In this document: one piece after another, positions 44,264 to 53,262 of the stretch | How positions within the stretch are numbered: the first letter of the stretch is position 1 | Layout of the letters: each line of letters begins with the position of its first letter | Source: an uncultured Anaeromyxobacter sp. | GTDB lineage: Bacteria; Myxococcota; Myxococcia; Myxococcales; Anaeromyxobacteraceae | Reading direction: 5' to 3' | DNA length: 64,000 nucleotides | Assembly (NCBI GenBank): GCA_903855945.1 | Contig: CAIOAK010000015.1 | Location: 62,001-126,000 of the forward strand | Notes under the pieces: generated by a model | Database searches by the model: none | Told to the model about the DNA's origin: nothing | What the model saw: the letters and a program-made list of their open reading frames with translations, nothing else | Position numbers and translations under genes: made by a program

Positions 44264-44755
44264 TCAGCCCTCGCCCCAGCGGCGCTCGATCTCGGCGAGG
44301 TCCACGGCGTCGTCGAGCGGAACGGCACGGGCCTCGACCCGGAAGCCGGCCGCGGCGAGCCGTCGGAGCCCCTCCACCTCGGGGCCGGAGAGGAAGACCG
44401 ACGGGGTGATGGGGCGCCGCTCCGCGGAGTGGTGGAGGTTGCCGAGGTTCAGGACCGGGGTGCGCGCGGGCGTGAGCCCTCCCGCGAGTGCCCGCTCCGC
44501 CGCGGCGACGCTGCGGAGCACGACGAGGATGCGCTGCGGGGAGGCGGCGAGCGCCCCCCAGTCGACGTCGCCCACGGGGGAGACGTCGGCCTCCGTCCCG
44601 GGGGGGAGCGCCAGCGTCATGGCGGCGCGGGCCAGCGGGCTGGCCGCCGCCTCGTCGTCCGCCACCACCACCCGGCGCGCCTCGAGGTGCGGAACCCAGC
44701 CCACGAGCACCTGGCCGTGGACGAGCCGCTCGTCGATGCGCGCCAGCGCGATCAC
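44264..44755 (-). CDS. PTS mannose-family IIB component
   Basis: 163 residues, GTG at 44755 overlapping the IIA stop. IIB passes phosphate from IIA to the sugar. The phosphorylated histidine lies in ARIDERLVHGQVLVGW near residue 14, and NLGNLHHS near 100 is typical. Normal length. Cytoplasmic. Confidence 0.93.
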   Translation of the reverse strand: MIALARIDERLVHGQVLVGWVPHLEARRVVVADDEAAASPLARAAMTLALPPGTEADVSPVGDVDWGALAASPQRILVVLRSVAAAERALAGGLTPARTPVLNLGNLHHSAERRPITPSVFLSGPEVEGLRRLAAAGFRVEARAVPLDDAVDLAEIERRWGEG

Positions 44756-45192
44756 GCCGAGCTTCCCGCAGCGGGCGGCGGCGCCCCGGCCACCCGGCCG
44801 CGGAGCATGTCGCTCGCCAGCACCACGTTCTTCTGGCCGTAGGCGCTGAGGAGGCGGGCCACGTCGGCGAGGCGCGCCTCCGGCGTCCGGCAGGTGGAGA
44901 GCTTGAGCAGCACGGGGAGGTTGAACCCGGCGATCACCTCGACCCGGTCGGAGAGGAACCCGAGCGCCAGGTTGGCCGGGGTCCCCCCGAGCATGTCGGT
45001 GAGGACCAGCACGCCGTCCCCCTCGTCCATCTCCCCGATGGCCGAGGCGAGGGAGGCGCGGGCCGCGTCGAGGGGCAGGGCCGACGAGATCGAGACCGCC
45101 CGCGTGCGCGGGAGCGGACCCAGGATGCCCTGCGCGCAGGCCAGGGCCTCCTCGGCCAGCCGCCCGTGCGTCGCGATCACCACGCCGATCAT
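44752..45192 (-). CDS. PTS mannose-family IIA component
   Basis: 146 residues. The phosphorylated histidine is in VVIATHGRLAEEAL (residue 9), and LVLTDMLGGTPANLAL near 65-80 is the second conserved region. The ATG at 45192 lies 6 bases after the rapZ stop, and its ribosome site (AAGGAG) is inside a one-mismatch copy of the dispersed palindrome (45198-45212), so that copy could be coincidental. Confidence 0.94.
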   Translation of the reverse strand: MIGVVIATHGRLAEEALACAQGILGPLPRTRAVSISSALPLDAARASLASAIGEMDEGDGVLVLTDMLGGTPANLALGFLSDRVEVIAGFNLPVLLKLSTCRTPEARLADVARLLSAYGQKNVVLASDMLRGRVAGAPPPAAGSSA

Positions 45193-45197
45193 CGGTA

Positions 45198-45212
45198 TTC
45201 ACTCCTTGTCAA
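45198..45212. repeat. Dispersed palindrome copy, one mismatch (rapZ/IIA junction)
   Basis: TTCAC-TCCTT-GTCAA. Overlaps the rapZ stop and the ribosome site of IIA, which may explain the match. Confidence 0.45.
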
Positions 45213-46094
45213 CGTCGCGATGCCAGACCCGCACCGGGATCCCGCGCTTGCCGAGGCGGGAGGCCAGCTCGGTGGAGATGGCCACGGAGCGATGCCGGCC
45301 GCCGGTGCAGCCGATGGCGAGCGTCAGGTAGGTCTTCCCCTCGGCGCGGTAGCGGGGGATGAGGAAGCTGGCCAGATCCTCGGCCTTGTCGAGGAAGGCC
45401 TTCGCGTCGGGCTGGCCGAGGACGAAGTCGCGGACGCGCGGCTCGGTTCCCGGGAAGGGCTTCAGGTCGGGCACGAAGTACGGGTTGGGGAGGAAGCGGA
45501 CGTCGAGGACCATGTCGGCGTGGGCCGGGATGCCGGTGCGGAAGCCGAAGGAGACGAGCGTCACCCCCATGGCCTCGGAGGCGGTCCCGATGAACCGGTT
45601 GTGCACGAGCCGCTTCAGCTCGTGGACGTTCAGGCGGGTGGTGTCGACCACCTCGTCGGCCACGGCCCGGAGCCCGGCCAGCGCCTTGCGCTCGGCGGCG
45701 ATGCCCTCGGGCACGCTGCCCGAATCTCCCGCCAGCGGGTGGCGCCGCCGCGTCTCCGAGTAGCGCCGGATGAGCGACTCGTCGGAGGAGTCGAAGAAGA
45801 GGACGGTGACGTCGGCCCCCTTGCGGCGCAGCTCCTCCAGGATGCGGGGGGCGTCGGCCAGGAAGCGCTGCTCGCGCGCGTCCACCACGAGCCCGATGCG
45901 GGAGACCTCGCCGGCGGTGTGGCCGGAGAGCTCCATGAGCTTCTCCAGGAAGACGATGGGGAAGTTGTCGACGCAGTAGAAGCCGCCGTCCTCGAGGGCG
46001 CGGAGCGCGGTCGTCTTGCCCGATCCGGAGACGCCGGTGAGCACCACCACCTGGGTGTCGGCGGCGCCGCGGGTCTCGTCGGGGAGGGGGGCGT

Positions 46095-46098
<4 letters not shown>
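45199..46098 (-). CDS. rapZ: RapZ-like nucleotide-binding protein
   Basis: 299 residues. YvcJ/RapZ family: P-loop [16 protein letters not shown] near 23-38, [12 protein letters not shown], and the C-terminal metabolite-binding domain with [12 protein letters not shown] near 265. In enterobacteria RapZ controls GlmS through small RNAs; elsewhere the family is linked to cell-wall precursor and PTS regulation. ATG at 46098 overlaps the hprK stop. Placement between hprK and the PTS genes is a recurrent arrangement in deltaproteobacteria and their relatives. Confidence 0.94.
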
Positions 46099-47060
<962 letters not shown>

Positions 47061-47068
47061 CCGCGCGG

Positions 47069-47074
47069 AGTCTA
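47069..47074 (-). promoter_or_regulatory. -10-like hexamer close to the hprK start
   Basis: TAGACT on the minus strand ends 8 bases before the ATG, so transcription would begin at or next to the start codon. No -35 is clear. Confidence 0.4.
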
Positions 47075-47165
47075 GCGCGCACCCCTCGCGGCGTCGACCG
47101 GAGGGGGGAGACAGGAACCTTTCCTTGGCGGGGTGCGTCCAGAACCCTTAGAACCGTCGCGCGGG

Positions 47166-48140
47166 ATGAACGCGCGCATCCTCTACCACGGCAACTGCTT
47201 CGACGGCTGCGCATCGGCCGCCTTCCTGGGGCAATTCCTGCGGGCCCGGTCGGGGTCGGATCTCGGCGCCATCGAGCACGTCCCCCTGCAGCACCAGGCG
47301 GGAAATCCGATCCCGACGGAGATCCTCTCCGCCGATCTGAACGCCGTGGTCGACTTCCGGTACAGCAGCTCGCCCCGGCTCGACTGGTGGTTCGACCACC
47401 ACCGGAGCGCCTTCCAGCCGGCTTCCGACCGGGCCCACTTCGAGGCCGACCGGTCCGGACAGCGCTTCTGGGACCCCACCGCTCCCTCCTGCACCGGCTT
47501 CATCGCGCGGGTGACGCGGGAGCGGTTCGGGTTCGAGGCCCCCGACCTGGCCGACCTCGTACGCTGGGCCGACGTCATCGATGCGGCGGCGTTCCCCTCG
47601 GCCGAGATGGCGGTCCGGCTCGAGGAGCCGGCGCTGCGGATCATGACCTTCCTCGAGGCCACCCGCGACCCGGAGGCCCCGGGCCGGCTCATCGAGGCGC
47701 TCCGCTCCCGCGCCCTCGCAGAGGTGGCGGCCGAGCCGTGGGTGGCGGGGCCGGTGGCGCCGGTGCTGGAACGCCACTTCCGCTCCATCGACGCCATCCG
47801 GACCGCGGCCCGCCTGGAGGGGAACGTGGTGTTCCTCGACCTGGCGGCGGCGGGGCTCGCGGCCGGCAACAAGTTCGTCCTCTACTCCCTCTTCCCGGAG
47901 GCGAACTACACAGTGACCGTGTCGCACGACGCCCAGCGCGCCAAGATCTCGGTGGGCTCGAATCCCTGGGCGCGGCCCGCCCGGGCCCACGACATCTCCC
48001 GCATCTGCGAGGGGTACGGCGGCGGGGGCCACCCGGTGGTGGGAGCCGTCTCGCTGCCCCCGGACCGGCTCGAGGATGCACGGCGCATCGCTCGGGAGAT
48101 CGTCACCACGCTGCAGGCCTCCCCGGGAGGCGCGGCGTGA
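47166..48140 (+). CDS. DHH/DHHA1-type phosphoesterase family protein
   Basis: 324 residues. Opening [16 protein letters not shown] (aspartate in the DG motif), the DHH-like [10 protein letters not shown] near 80 and a C-terminal [16 protein letters not shown] typical of DHHA1 substrate domains. The family cleaves oligonucleotides or cyclic dinucleotides, but this subgroup is not characterised to my knowledge. ATG at 47166; a TAGAAC hexamer at 47149-47154 may be its -10. Divergent from hprK. Confidence 0.85.
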   Translation: MNARILYHGNCFDGCASAAFLGQFLRARSGSDLGAIEHVPLQHQAGNPIPTEILSADLNAVVDFRYSSSPRLDWWFDHHRSAFQPASDRAHFEADRSGQRFWDPTAPSCTGFIARVTRERFGFEAPDLADLVRWADVIDAAAFPSAEMAVRLEEPALRIMTFLEATRDPEAPGRLIEALRSRALAEVAAEPWVAGPVAPVLERHFRSIDAIRTAARLEGNVVFLDLAAAGLAAGNKFVLYSLFPEANYTVTVSHDAQRAKISVGSNPWARPARAHDISRICEGYGGGGHPVVGAVSLPPDRLEDARRIAREIVTTLQASPGGAA

Positions 48141-48187
48141 TCCCGGCCCCGCCCCGGCACCCCTAGCCTCCCAACCCAGAGCCCTCC

Positions 48188-48622
48188 ATGTACCTCCTCA
48201 TCGTCGCGGCTCACTCCCTCCTCCGATGGCTGGTCCTCGCCCTGGCCGCCTGGGCCACCCTGTCGGCGATCGGGGGAGCCCGGGACCGGCGCGCCTTCAC
48301 CCGCCGTGCCCGGCTGCCCGGCGTGGCGCTCAGCGCGGTGGCCGACATCCAGCTCCTCCTCGGCCTCTCGCTCTGGCTCGTCCTCTCCCCGCACGCGGTC
48401 ACGTCGGCGGGGCGCTCGGGCTACTGGACCTTCTTCCACCCGCTCTGCGGCCTCACGGTGGTGGCGCTCGTCCACGTGGGCAGCGTCCGGATCCGGCGGA
48501 AGCTGGACGACGCGGCGCGCTGGCGCACGGCCATCCGGTTCTACGGTGCGGCGGTGGCGGTGGCGCTCGTGGCCATCCCCTGGCCCTTCCTGGGTACCGG
48601 GCGTCCGCTGCTCCCCTTCTGA
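48188..48622 (+). CDS. Small conserved membrane protein, four helices
   Basis: 144 residues with four predicted membrane helices. The opening (LLIVAAHSLLRWLVLALAAWATLSAI), the middle ADIQLLLGLSLWLV and the end VALVAIPWPFLGTGRP match a small family of uncharacterised membrane proteins I recall from Bacteroidetes and Acidobacteria. Histidines in the first and third helices (AAHSLLRW, FFHPLCG, VHVGS) could bind heme or metal, but this is speculation. No ribosome site is obvious. Confidence 0.7.
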   Translation: MYLLIVAAHSLLRWLVLALAAWATLSAIGGARDRRAFTRRARLPGVALSAVADIQLLLGLSLWLVLSPHAVTSAGRSGYWTFFHPLCGLTVVALVHVGSVRIRRKLDDAARWRTAIRFYGAAVAVALVAIPWPFLGTGRPLLPF

Positions 48623-48634
48623 AGCGGGACCCCG

Positions 48635-49876
48635 CTACCCCTTGCCCCCGCGCTTCGGCCACTGGATGGCCGGTCGGAGCGTCTCCGGCGCTCGCTCCAC
48701 GAGCGTGGCGGGGCGGACCGACGCCTCTCCGTAGCGGTCGGCGAGCGCGTCGAGCGCGGCGTTCAAGGCATCCCGCTTCGCGTTCGCCCCGACCCGGCCC
48801 GGCGGCGAGGCGCCGGGCGTCCCGAGGAGGTCGAGCTGGGCGGGAGGCTCCTCCTCCGCGGAGAATCCGGAGACGGTCACGCCGGTGAGCCGGACGGCGC
48901 GCTCGGGGCTGGCCCGCGCCAGATCGGCCCGGATCGAACGGTAGATCTCCCCGGCATCGTCGGTGGCGCGGGGCAACGTCGTGCGCCGGGTGACCATCGT
49001 GAAGTCACCGTACTTCACCTTCAGCGTGACGACGCGGCCGCGCAGGCCCGCCTCGCGGAGGCGGCGCGCCACCCGGACGCTCTGGTCGAGGAGGGTGGGC
49101 AGGAGCGCCTCCTCGCCGGACAGGTCCCGCTCGAACGTGTCCTCGGCCCCGATCGAATGGGCCTCCTCGTCCGGGACGACGGGGCGCGGGTCGTCGCCCG
49201 CGGCGAGCGCGCGCATGTGGGCCCCCTGCGAACCGAATCGTTCCACCAGCACCTGCTCGGGGAAGCGGGCCAGCTCGCCGATGGTGGTGACGCCGAGCAC
49301 CCGGAGCGCCTGCTCGGTCACCCGTCCGACGCCCCAGAGACGGGACACCGGGAGCGGTGCCAGGAAGGCGGCCGTCGTCCCCGGCGGCACGGCGACGAGC
49401 CCGTCGGGCTTGCCCAGGTCGGAGGCGATCTTCGCCGCCATCTTGCAGTCGGCCACCCCTGCCGAGACCGTGAGCCCGGTGCCCTCGCGAACCTCGGATT
49501 TCACCTTCCGTGCAATGGATTCCGGGTCCCCGTGGAGGGCGCGGCTCCGGGTCACGTCGAGGAAGGCCTCGTCGAGGGAGAGCGGCTCCACGAGCGGCGT
49601 GTAGCGACGGTAGACGGCGAAGACCGCGCGGGAGAGCTCGCTGTAACGGGGGAACCGGGGCGGGAGAAAGACGCCGTCGGGGCACCGGCGTCGGGCCTCG
49701 GCGGTGGGCATCGCCGACCGGACTCCGTACCGGCGCGCCTCGTAGCTGGCGGCGCACACCACCCCCCGGCCGGAGGTGCCCCCCACGATGACCGGCCTCC
49801 CCCGGAGCCCCGGATCGTCGAGCTGCTCGACCGCGGCGAAGAAGGCGTCGAGGTCGAGGTGGACGATCGCCCGCAC
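48635..49876 (-). CDS. dinB: DNA polymerase IV (Y-family)
   Basis: 413 residues, GTG start at 49876. Translesion polymerase. Motifs: HLDLDAFFAAVEQ (catalytic Asp) near 6-18, SYEARRYGVRSAM near 45, YSELSRAVF, and the catalytic pair in LSLDEAFLDVT near 100-110. Helix-hairpin-helix LWGVGRVTEQALRVLGV follows. The extreme C-terminus (PAIQWPKRGGKG) lacks an evident beta-clamp motif, although AQLDLLG near 360 resembles a QLxLF clamp-binding site. A palindrome copy sits at 49500-49514 in codons ATT, GCA and AAA. Divergent from the TetR gene across 132 bases; no LexA box was recognised. Confidence 0.95.
   Translation of the reverse strand: MRAIVHLDLDAFFAAVEQLDDPGLRGRPVIVGGTSGRGVVCAASYEARRYGVRSAMPTAEARRRCPDGVFLPPRFPRYSELSRAVFAVYRRYTPLVEPLSLDEAFLDVTRSRALHGDPESIARKVKSEVREGTGLTVSAGVADCKMAAKIASDLGKPDGLVAVPPGTTAAFLAPLPVSRLWGVGRVTEQALRVLGVTTIGELARFPEQVLVERFGSQGAHMRALAAGDDPRPVVPDEEAHSIGAEDTFERDLSGEEALLPTLLDQSVRVARRLREAGLRGRVVTLKVKYGDFTMVTRRTTLPRATDDAGEIYRSIRADLARASPERAVRLTGVTVSGFSAEEEPPAQLDLLGTPGASPPGRVGANAKRDALNAALDALADRYGEASVRPATLVERAPETLRPAIQWPKRGGKG
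49500..49514. repeat. Dispersed palindrome copy, one mismatch (in dinB)
   Basis: TTCAC-CTTCC-GTGCA. Confidence 0.6.
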
Positions 49877-50008
49877 AGGATCCTCTTATCATCGACCCCC
49901 CGCTTGGGTGGTATGGGCCCCTGAAAACGTTTTTTGTGGACCTATCCGGTCAAGTTGACTTATATCAATAATGTAGCATTCTGTGATCCCCTCATCGTGG
50001 AGAACGTC
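49877..50008. promoter_or_regulatory. AT-rich divergent promoter region between dinB and the TetR gene
   Basis: 132 bases, strikingly AT-rich against the surroundings. It holds a palindromic AAAACGTTTT-like core (49924-49933), the inverted repeat GTCAA-G-TTGAC and a TTGACTTATATCAATAATG segment with -35/-10-like elements toward the TetR gene. The inverted repeat is a candidate autoregulatory TetR operator. Confidence 0.55.
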
Positions 50009-50626
50009 ATGGACCTCCAAGCCATCCCCGCCACCGCCCCTGCGGGAGGAAAGATCGCCACCCGGCTCTGGGCCGCGGCTCGTACCGAGTTCGCCACGCG
50101 CGGATACCACGGAGCCCGGGTGCAGGGCATCGCCAAGCGGGCCGGCTGCAACGTCGCCCTCCTCTACCGTCACTGGGCGTCGAAGCGGGCCCTCTACGCC
50201 GAGATCCTGAAGTCGATCTGGCACGAGGGTGCGCAGGAGATCCTGACCCGACTCGAGACCACCGGGGGCGTCCACGGCGCCATCGCGGCCTACCTCGACC
50301 TCCGGATCGGCGACCCCGAGGCGAGCCAGATCGTGGTCCGGGAACTCCTCGACGGCGCTCCCTTCCTCAAGGAGATCGTGGCCGCCGACCCCTCCATCGT
50401 GAACCCGACGAAGCGGGTCGCGGAGGTGATGGCCCAGGGGAACGGACACGCGCTGCGCGCGGGCGTGGACCCGGAGATGGGCGCCCTGCTCGTGGCCGGA
50501 TTCGCGGCCCTCGTGGGCGCGGCCCACACGTCGACCGGGTTCTTCTTCGGCGAGTCCATCCCGGCCCAAGATGCCTGGAAGAGGACCGTCGGCGACATCC
50601 TCCTGCACGGCCTCCAGGCCGGGTAG
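50009..50626 (+). CDS. TetR/AcrR family regulator
   Basis: 205 residues from an ATG at 50009 (GTGGAG about eight bases upstream). N-terminal helix-turn-helix: RLWAAARTEFATRGYHGARVQGIAKRAGCNVALLYRHWASKRALYAEIL at about residues 20-68. The C-terminal ligand domain has no recognisable specificity. It may control itself and dinB through the shared AT-rich region, or the downstream oxidase. Nothing in the sequence fixes the target. Confidence 0.9.
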   Translation: MDLQAIPATAPAGGKIATRLWAAARTEFATRGYHGARVQGIAKRAGCNVALLYRHWASKRALYAEILKSIWHEGAQEILTRLETTGGVHGAIAAYLDLRIGDPEASQIVVRELLDGAPFLKEIVAADPSIVNPTKRVAEVMAQGNGHALRAGVDPEMGALLVAGFAALVGAAHTSTGFFFGESIPAQDAWKRTVGDILLHGLQAG

Positions 50627-50693
50627 CGCGGGGCGCGCCGACCGGCGCTCGCGAGACTTGGCCGCGCCGCCGCCCGGCGATACGGTGCGGACC

Positions 50694-51809
50694 ATGGAAA
50701 CGGACGTCGTCGTCGTCGGCGCGGGACTGCAGGGCTGCGGCGTGGCGCTGCGGCTCGCCCAGGCGGGCCGGCGCGTGCTCGTGCTGGAGCGGAGCATCCC
50801 CGGCGCGGAGGCCTCCAGCGCGGCCGGCGGGATCCTCTCACCGGGAGTGGAGGCCGAGCCGGGTCCATTTCACGATCTGTGCATGGCTTCCCTGGACCGC
50901 TGGACCGCCTTCGCCGCGGAGGTGGAGCGGCTCTCCGGAGCCTGGGTCGGGTACCGCGGCGGCGGCACGATGGAGATCTCGGTCGACGACCGCTTCACGC
51001 CGGTGCTGGCGGGGCGGGCGGCGGCGCTCGCGCGGGCCGGGCTCTCCGTCGAGGTCCTGGACGGCGACGCGGCGCGGCGGCTCGAGCCCGGCCTCTCCGG
51101 AGAGACCCGGGGCGCTCTCTGGTTCCCGGGCGAGGGCTCCGTCGATCCACGGCTCCTGGGGCGCGCGCTCCACGTGGCCGCCTCGCGCGCCGGAGCGAGC
51201 TTCCTCCGGGGGCAGGTCCGGGGTGTCGCCGTGGAGGGCGGACGGGTCGCCGGGGTGGACCACGAGACCGGGCGAATCCCGGCCGAGGCCGTGGTGCTGG
51301 CCGCGGGGGCGTGGTCGCTGCAGGTGGCCGGGAACGACCTGCCCGCGGGGGCGGTGCGACCGGTGCGCGGGCAGATCGCGGTCCTCGACACGCGCCCGCC
51401 CCTGCTCTCGCGGGTGATCTTCACCGACAAGGGCTATCTCGTGCCCCGGCCGGACGGGCGGATCCTCTGCGGCTCCACCATGGAGGAGGCCGGCTTCGAG
51501 AAGGCGGTGACCGCCGGGGGGCTGCTGCGACTGCTCGAGCTCGCGGTGGAGGCGGCGCCCGCGCTGGCCGGCGCGCCGGTCGTCGAGACCTGGTCCAACT
51601 TCCGGCCGGCCACGCCCGACGGACTGCCCATCCTCGGCCCGGGGCGCGTCCCGGGGCTCTTCTACGCCACGGGGCACTACCGCAACGGCGTGCTGCTCGC
51701 TCCGGTGACCGCCGACCTGGTGAGCGCGGCGGTGCTGGGCCGACCGGAACGGATCGACCTCTCCCCGTTCGGACCGGCGAGGCTCACCCCCCGGGGCGCG
51801 GCGCGGTGA
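50694..51809 (+). CDS. thiO: FAD-dependent glycine oxidase-like enzyme
   Basis: 371 residues. DAO-family flavoenzyme: dinucleotide motif VVVGAGLQGCGVALRLA at residues 6-22, ERSIPGAEASSAAGGILSP, GYLVPRPDGRILCGSTMEEAGFE near 245 and the closing NFRPATPDGLPILGP and GHYRNGVLLAP typical of ThiO, which makes iminoglycine for thiazole synthesis. No thi genes are nearby, so another secondary amine substrate is possible. ATG at 50694; a TACGGT hexamer ends seven bases earlier. Stop overlaps the next start (GTGA). A palindrome copy is in the codons for PFHDLC (50869-50883). Confidence 0.85.
   Translation: METDVVVVGAGLQGCGVALRLAQAGRRVLVLERSIPGAEASSAAGGILSPGVEAEPGPFHDLCMASLDRWTAFAAEVERLSGAWVGYRGGGTMEISVDDRFTPVLAGRAAALARAGLSVEVLDGDAARRLEPGLSGETRGALWFPGEGSVDPRLLGRALHVAASRAGASFLRGQVRGVAVEGGRVAGVDHETGRIPAEAVVLAAGAWSLQVAGNDLPAGAVRPVRGQIAVLDTRPPLLSRVIFTDKGYLVPRPDGRILCGSTMEEAGFEKAVTAGGLLRLLELAVEAAPALAGAPVVETWSNFRPATPDGLPILGPGRVPGLFYATGHYRNGVLLAPVTADLVSAAVLGRPERIDLSPFGPARLTPRGAAR
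50869..50883. repeat. Dispersed palindrome copy, one mismatch (in thiO)
   Basis: TTCAC-GATCT-GTGCA. Confidence 0.6.
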
Positions 51810-52936
51810 GGGGTTCGCTGCGATCCCTCCTGCTCGCCGCCTGCCTCGCGACGGGCGGGGAGGCGCGCGCGGCGTGTCTCCCCGATCGCACCGCCGCCAC
51901 CGCGACCGAGCTCGCCGATGCGGCGGCCCGCGCGCGGGAGGCCCGCAAGCCGGAGGTCGCGCTCGCCTGTGCCGACGAGGCGCTCGCCGCCGACCCGCTC
52001 ACCCGCGGGGGGCTGAAGGAGCGGGCGCGCGCGCTCGCTGCGCTGGACCGGGAGGCCGAGGCCCGTGCGGCCGTCGCCCGCCTCCTGGCCGTGGACCCGG
52101 ACGACCCCGGCGGCCTCCTCGTCGCCGCCGACCTCCACGTGACCCGGTTCGGCAGCCGGGAGTCGCTCGCCGCGGGGCGCGAGTTCGCCCTGCGCGGCGC
52201 CGCCCGCGCCGCGTCCGGCCCGCGGGCGGACCCGTCGCTCGCCTCGCACCTGCTCGTCGTGGCCGCCATGGCCGAGAACGACCTGGGGCGAAACCAGGAC
52301 GCGCTCGCCCACCTCGACGATGCGCTGGCCCGGGACCCGCGCGACCTCGACGCCCGGTACGAGCGAGGGGTTGCCCTCTTCGAGCTGTGCCGGTTCGGCC
52401 CGGCCCGGCGCGCCTTCGAGCACGTGCTTCGTCAGTCGCCCCGGGACGCCTGGGCCTTGCACCACCTCGGGCTGCTCGCGGAACGGGCCGGCGACGAGCG
52501 GCGCGCCCGCGAGCTCTTCTCCCGGGCCTCCCGCCTCGCACCCCGCGACCTGCCTCCCGCGGTCGAGATGTCACGACCCGACTTCGAGGCCGAGCTGCGC
52601 CGGGCCATCGCCGAGCTCCCCGCCGAGGAGCGGACCGCGCTCGTCGGGGTCCCGGTCGAGGTGGAGGAGATCCCGGCCTTCGGCGACCTCACCGCGGTGG
52701 ATCCCCCGCTCTCCCCCTCCATCCTGGGGCTCTTCCGGGGCCCGTCGCTCGGCGAGTCCTGCGAGGAGGGGGACGGGCCCGGTTGCCGGTCGATCGTCCT
52801 CTACCGGCGAAACCTGCTCCGCTTCGCCCGGGATCGCGCGGAGCTCGCCGAGCAGGTTCGGGTCACGCTGTTCCACGAGATCGGCCACCTCCACGGCGAG
52901 AGCGACGAGGACCTGCGGGCGCGCGGCCTCGAGTGA
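51806..52936 (+). CDS. Exported TPR protein with C-terminal zincin domain
   Basis: 376 residues, GTG at 51806 overlapping the thiO stop. A signal peptide (SLRSLLLAACLATGGEARAA) leads into about four TPR-like repeats (residues 35-245). The C-terminal 120 residues match the small metallopeptidase-like family with VRVTLFHEIGHLHGESDEDL, an HExxHxxG zinc site followed by acidic residues. That family usually occurs alone as proteins of about 120-130 residues; the TPR fusion and export are notable. Substrate unknown. Confidence 0.82.
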   Translation: MRGSLRSLLLAACLATGGEARAACLPDRTAATATELADAAARAREARKPEVALACADEALAADPLTRGGLKERARALAALDREAEARAAVARLLAVDPDDPGGLLVAADLHVTRFGSRESLAAGREFALRGAARAASGPRADPSLASHLLVVAAMAENDLGRNQDALAHLDDALARDPRDLDARYERGVALFELCRFGPARRAFEHVLRQSPRDAWALHHLGLLAERAGDERRARELFSRASRLAPRDLPPAVEMSRPDFEAELRRAIAELPAEERTALVGVPVEVEEIPAFGDLTAVDPPLSPSILGLFRGPSLGESCEEGDGPGCRSIVLYRRNLLRFARDRAELAEQVRVTLFHEIGHLHGESDEDLRARGLE

Positions 52937-52998
52937 TCCCGCCCGGCGCCCCGAACTTCCGTTGCCGCGCCGGCGGGCACGTGCCTATCCTCCCGGCC

Positions 52999-53232
52999 AT
53001 GTGGGACACAAACCCTTGGGCCCCCTGGGGGCTCATCCATGTCGTGCGCGACGGCATTGCGACCGTCACCGAGACCGGCCTCTGGTTTCTCCTCCGCCGC
53101 CATCCGGACGCGGTCGAGCCGGACGGGGACGGGTACTGGCTGTACCTGGATCAGCCCTACCGGGCCGAGCGGGTCGCCGACCGGGCCTTCTACCGTCTCG
53201 CGCCGGCCCCGTCGCGCCGCCGCGGCGGGTAG
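52999..53232 (+). CDS. Hypothetical 77-residue Trp-rich protein
   Basis: Starts MWDTNPWAPWGLIHVVRDGI and has a patterned sequence (ATVTETGLWFLLRRHPDAVE, YWLYLDQPYRAERVADRAFYRL) that looks like a small beta-rich fold. No ribosome site, but a TATCCT hexamer ends seven bases before the ATG, the same arrangement as at prs. No family recognised. It fills the gap between the TPR/zincin gene and the convergent glgA. Confidence 0.5.
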   Translation: MWDTNPWAPWGLIHVVRDGIATVTETGLWFLLRRHPDAVEPDGDGYWLYLDQPYRAERVADRAFYRLAPAPSRRRGG

Positions 53233-53262
53233 CGCGGAGGCATCGCCCGCGGCAGGCCGAAC

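Noticed and set aside
47905-47919. TACACAGTGACCGTG in the DHH gene as a palindrome copy
   Set aside because: The right half does not fall at the required spacing; only fragments of the motif match.
48999-49018. Inverted repeat GTGAAGT-N6-ACTTCAC in dinB
   Set aside because: Half-sites point outward with wrong spacing, and codons are mostly ordinary; not counted as a motif copy.
49877-50008. Prophage or insertion boundary at the AT-rich dinB/TetR region
   Set aside because: No integrase, transposase, terminal repeats or target duplication; more simply a divergent promoter region.
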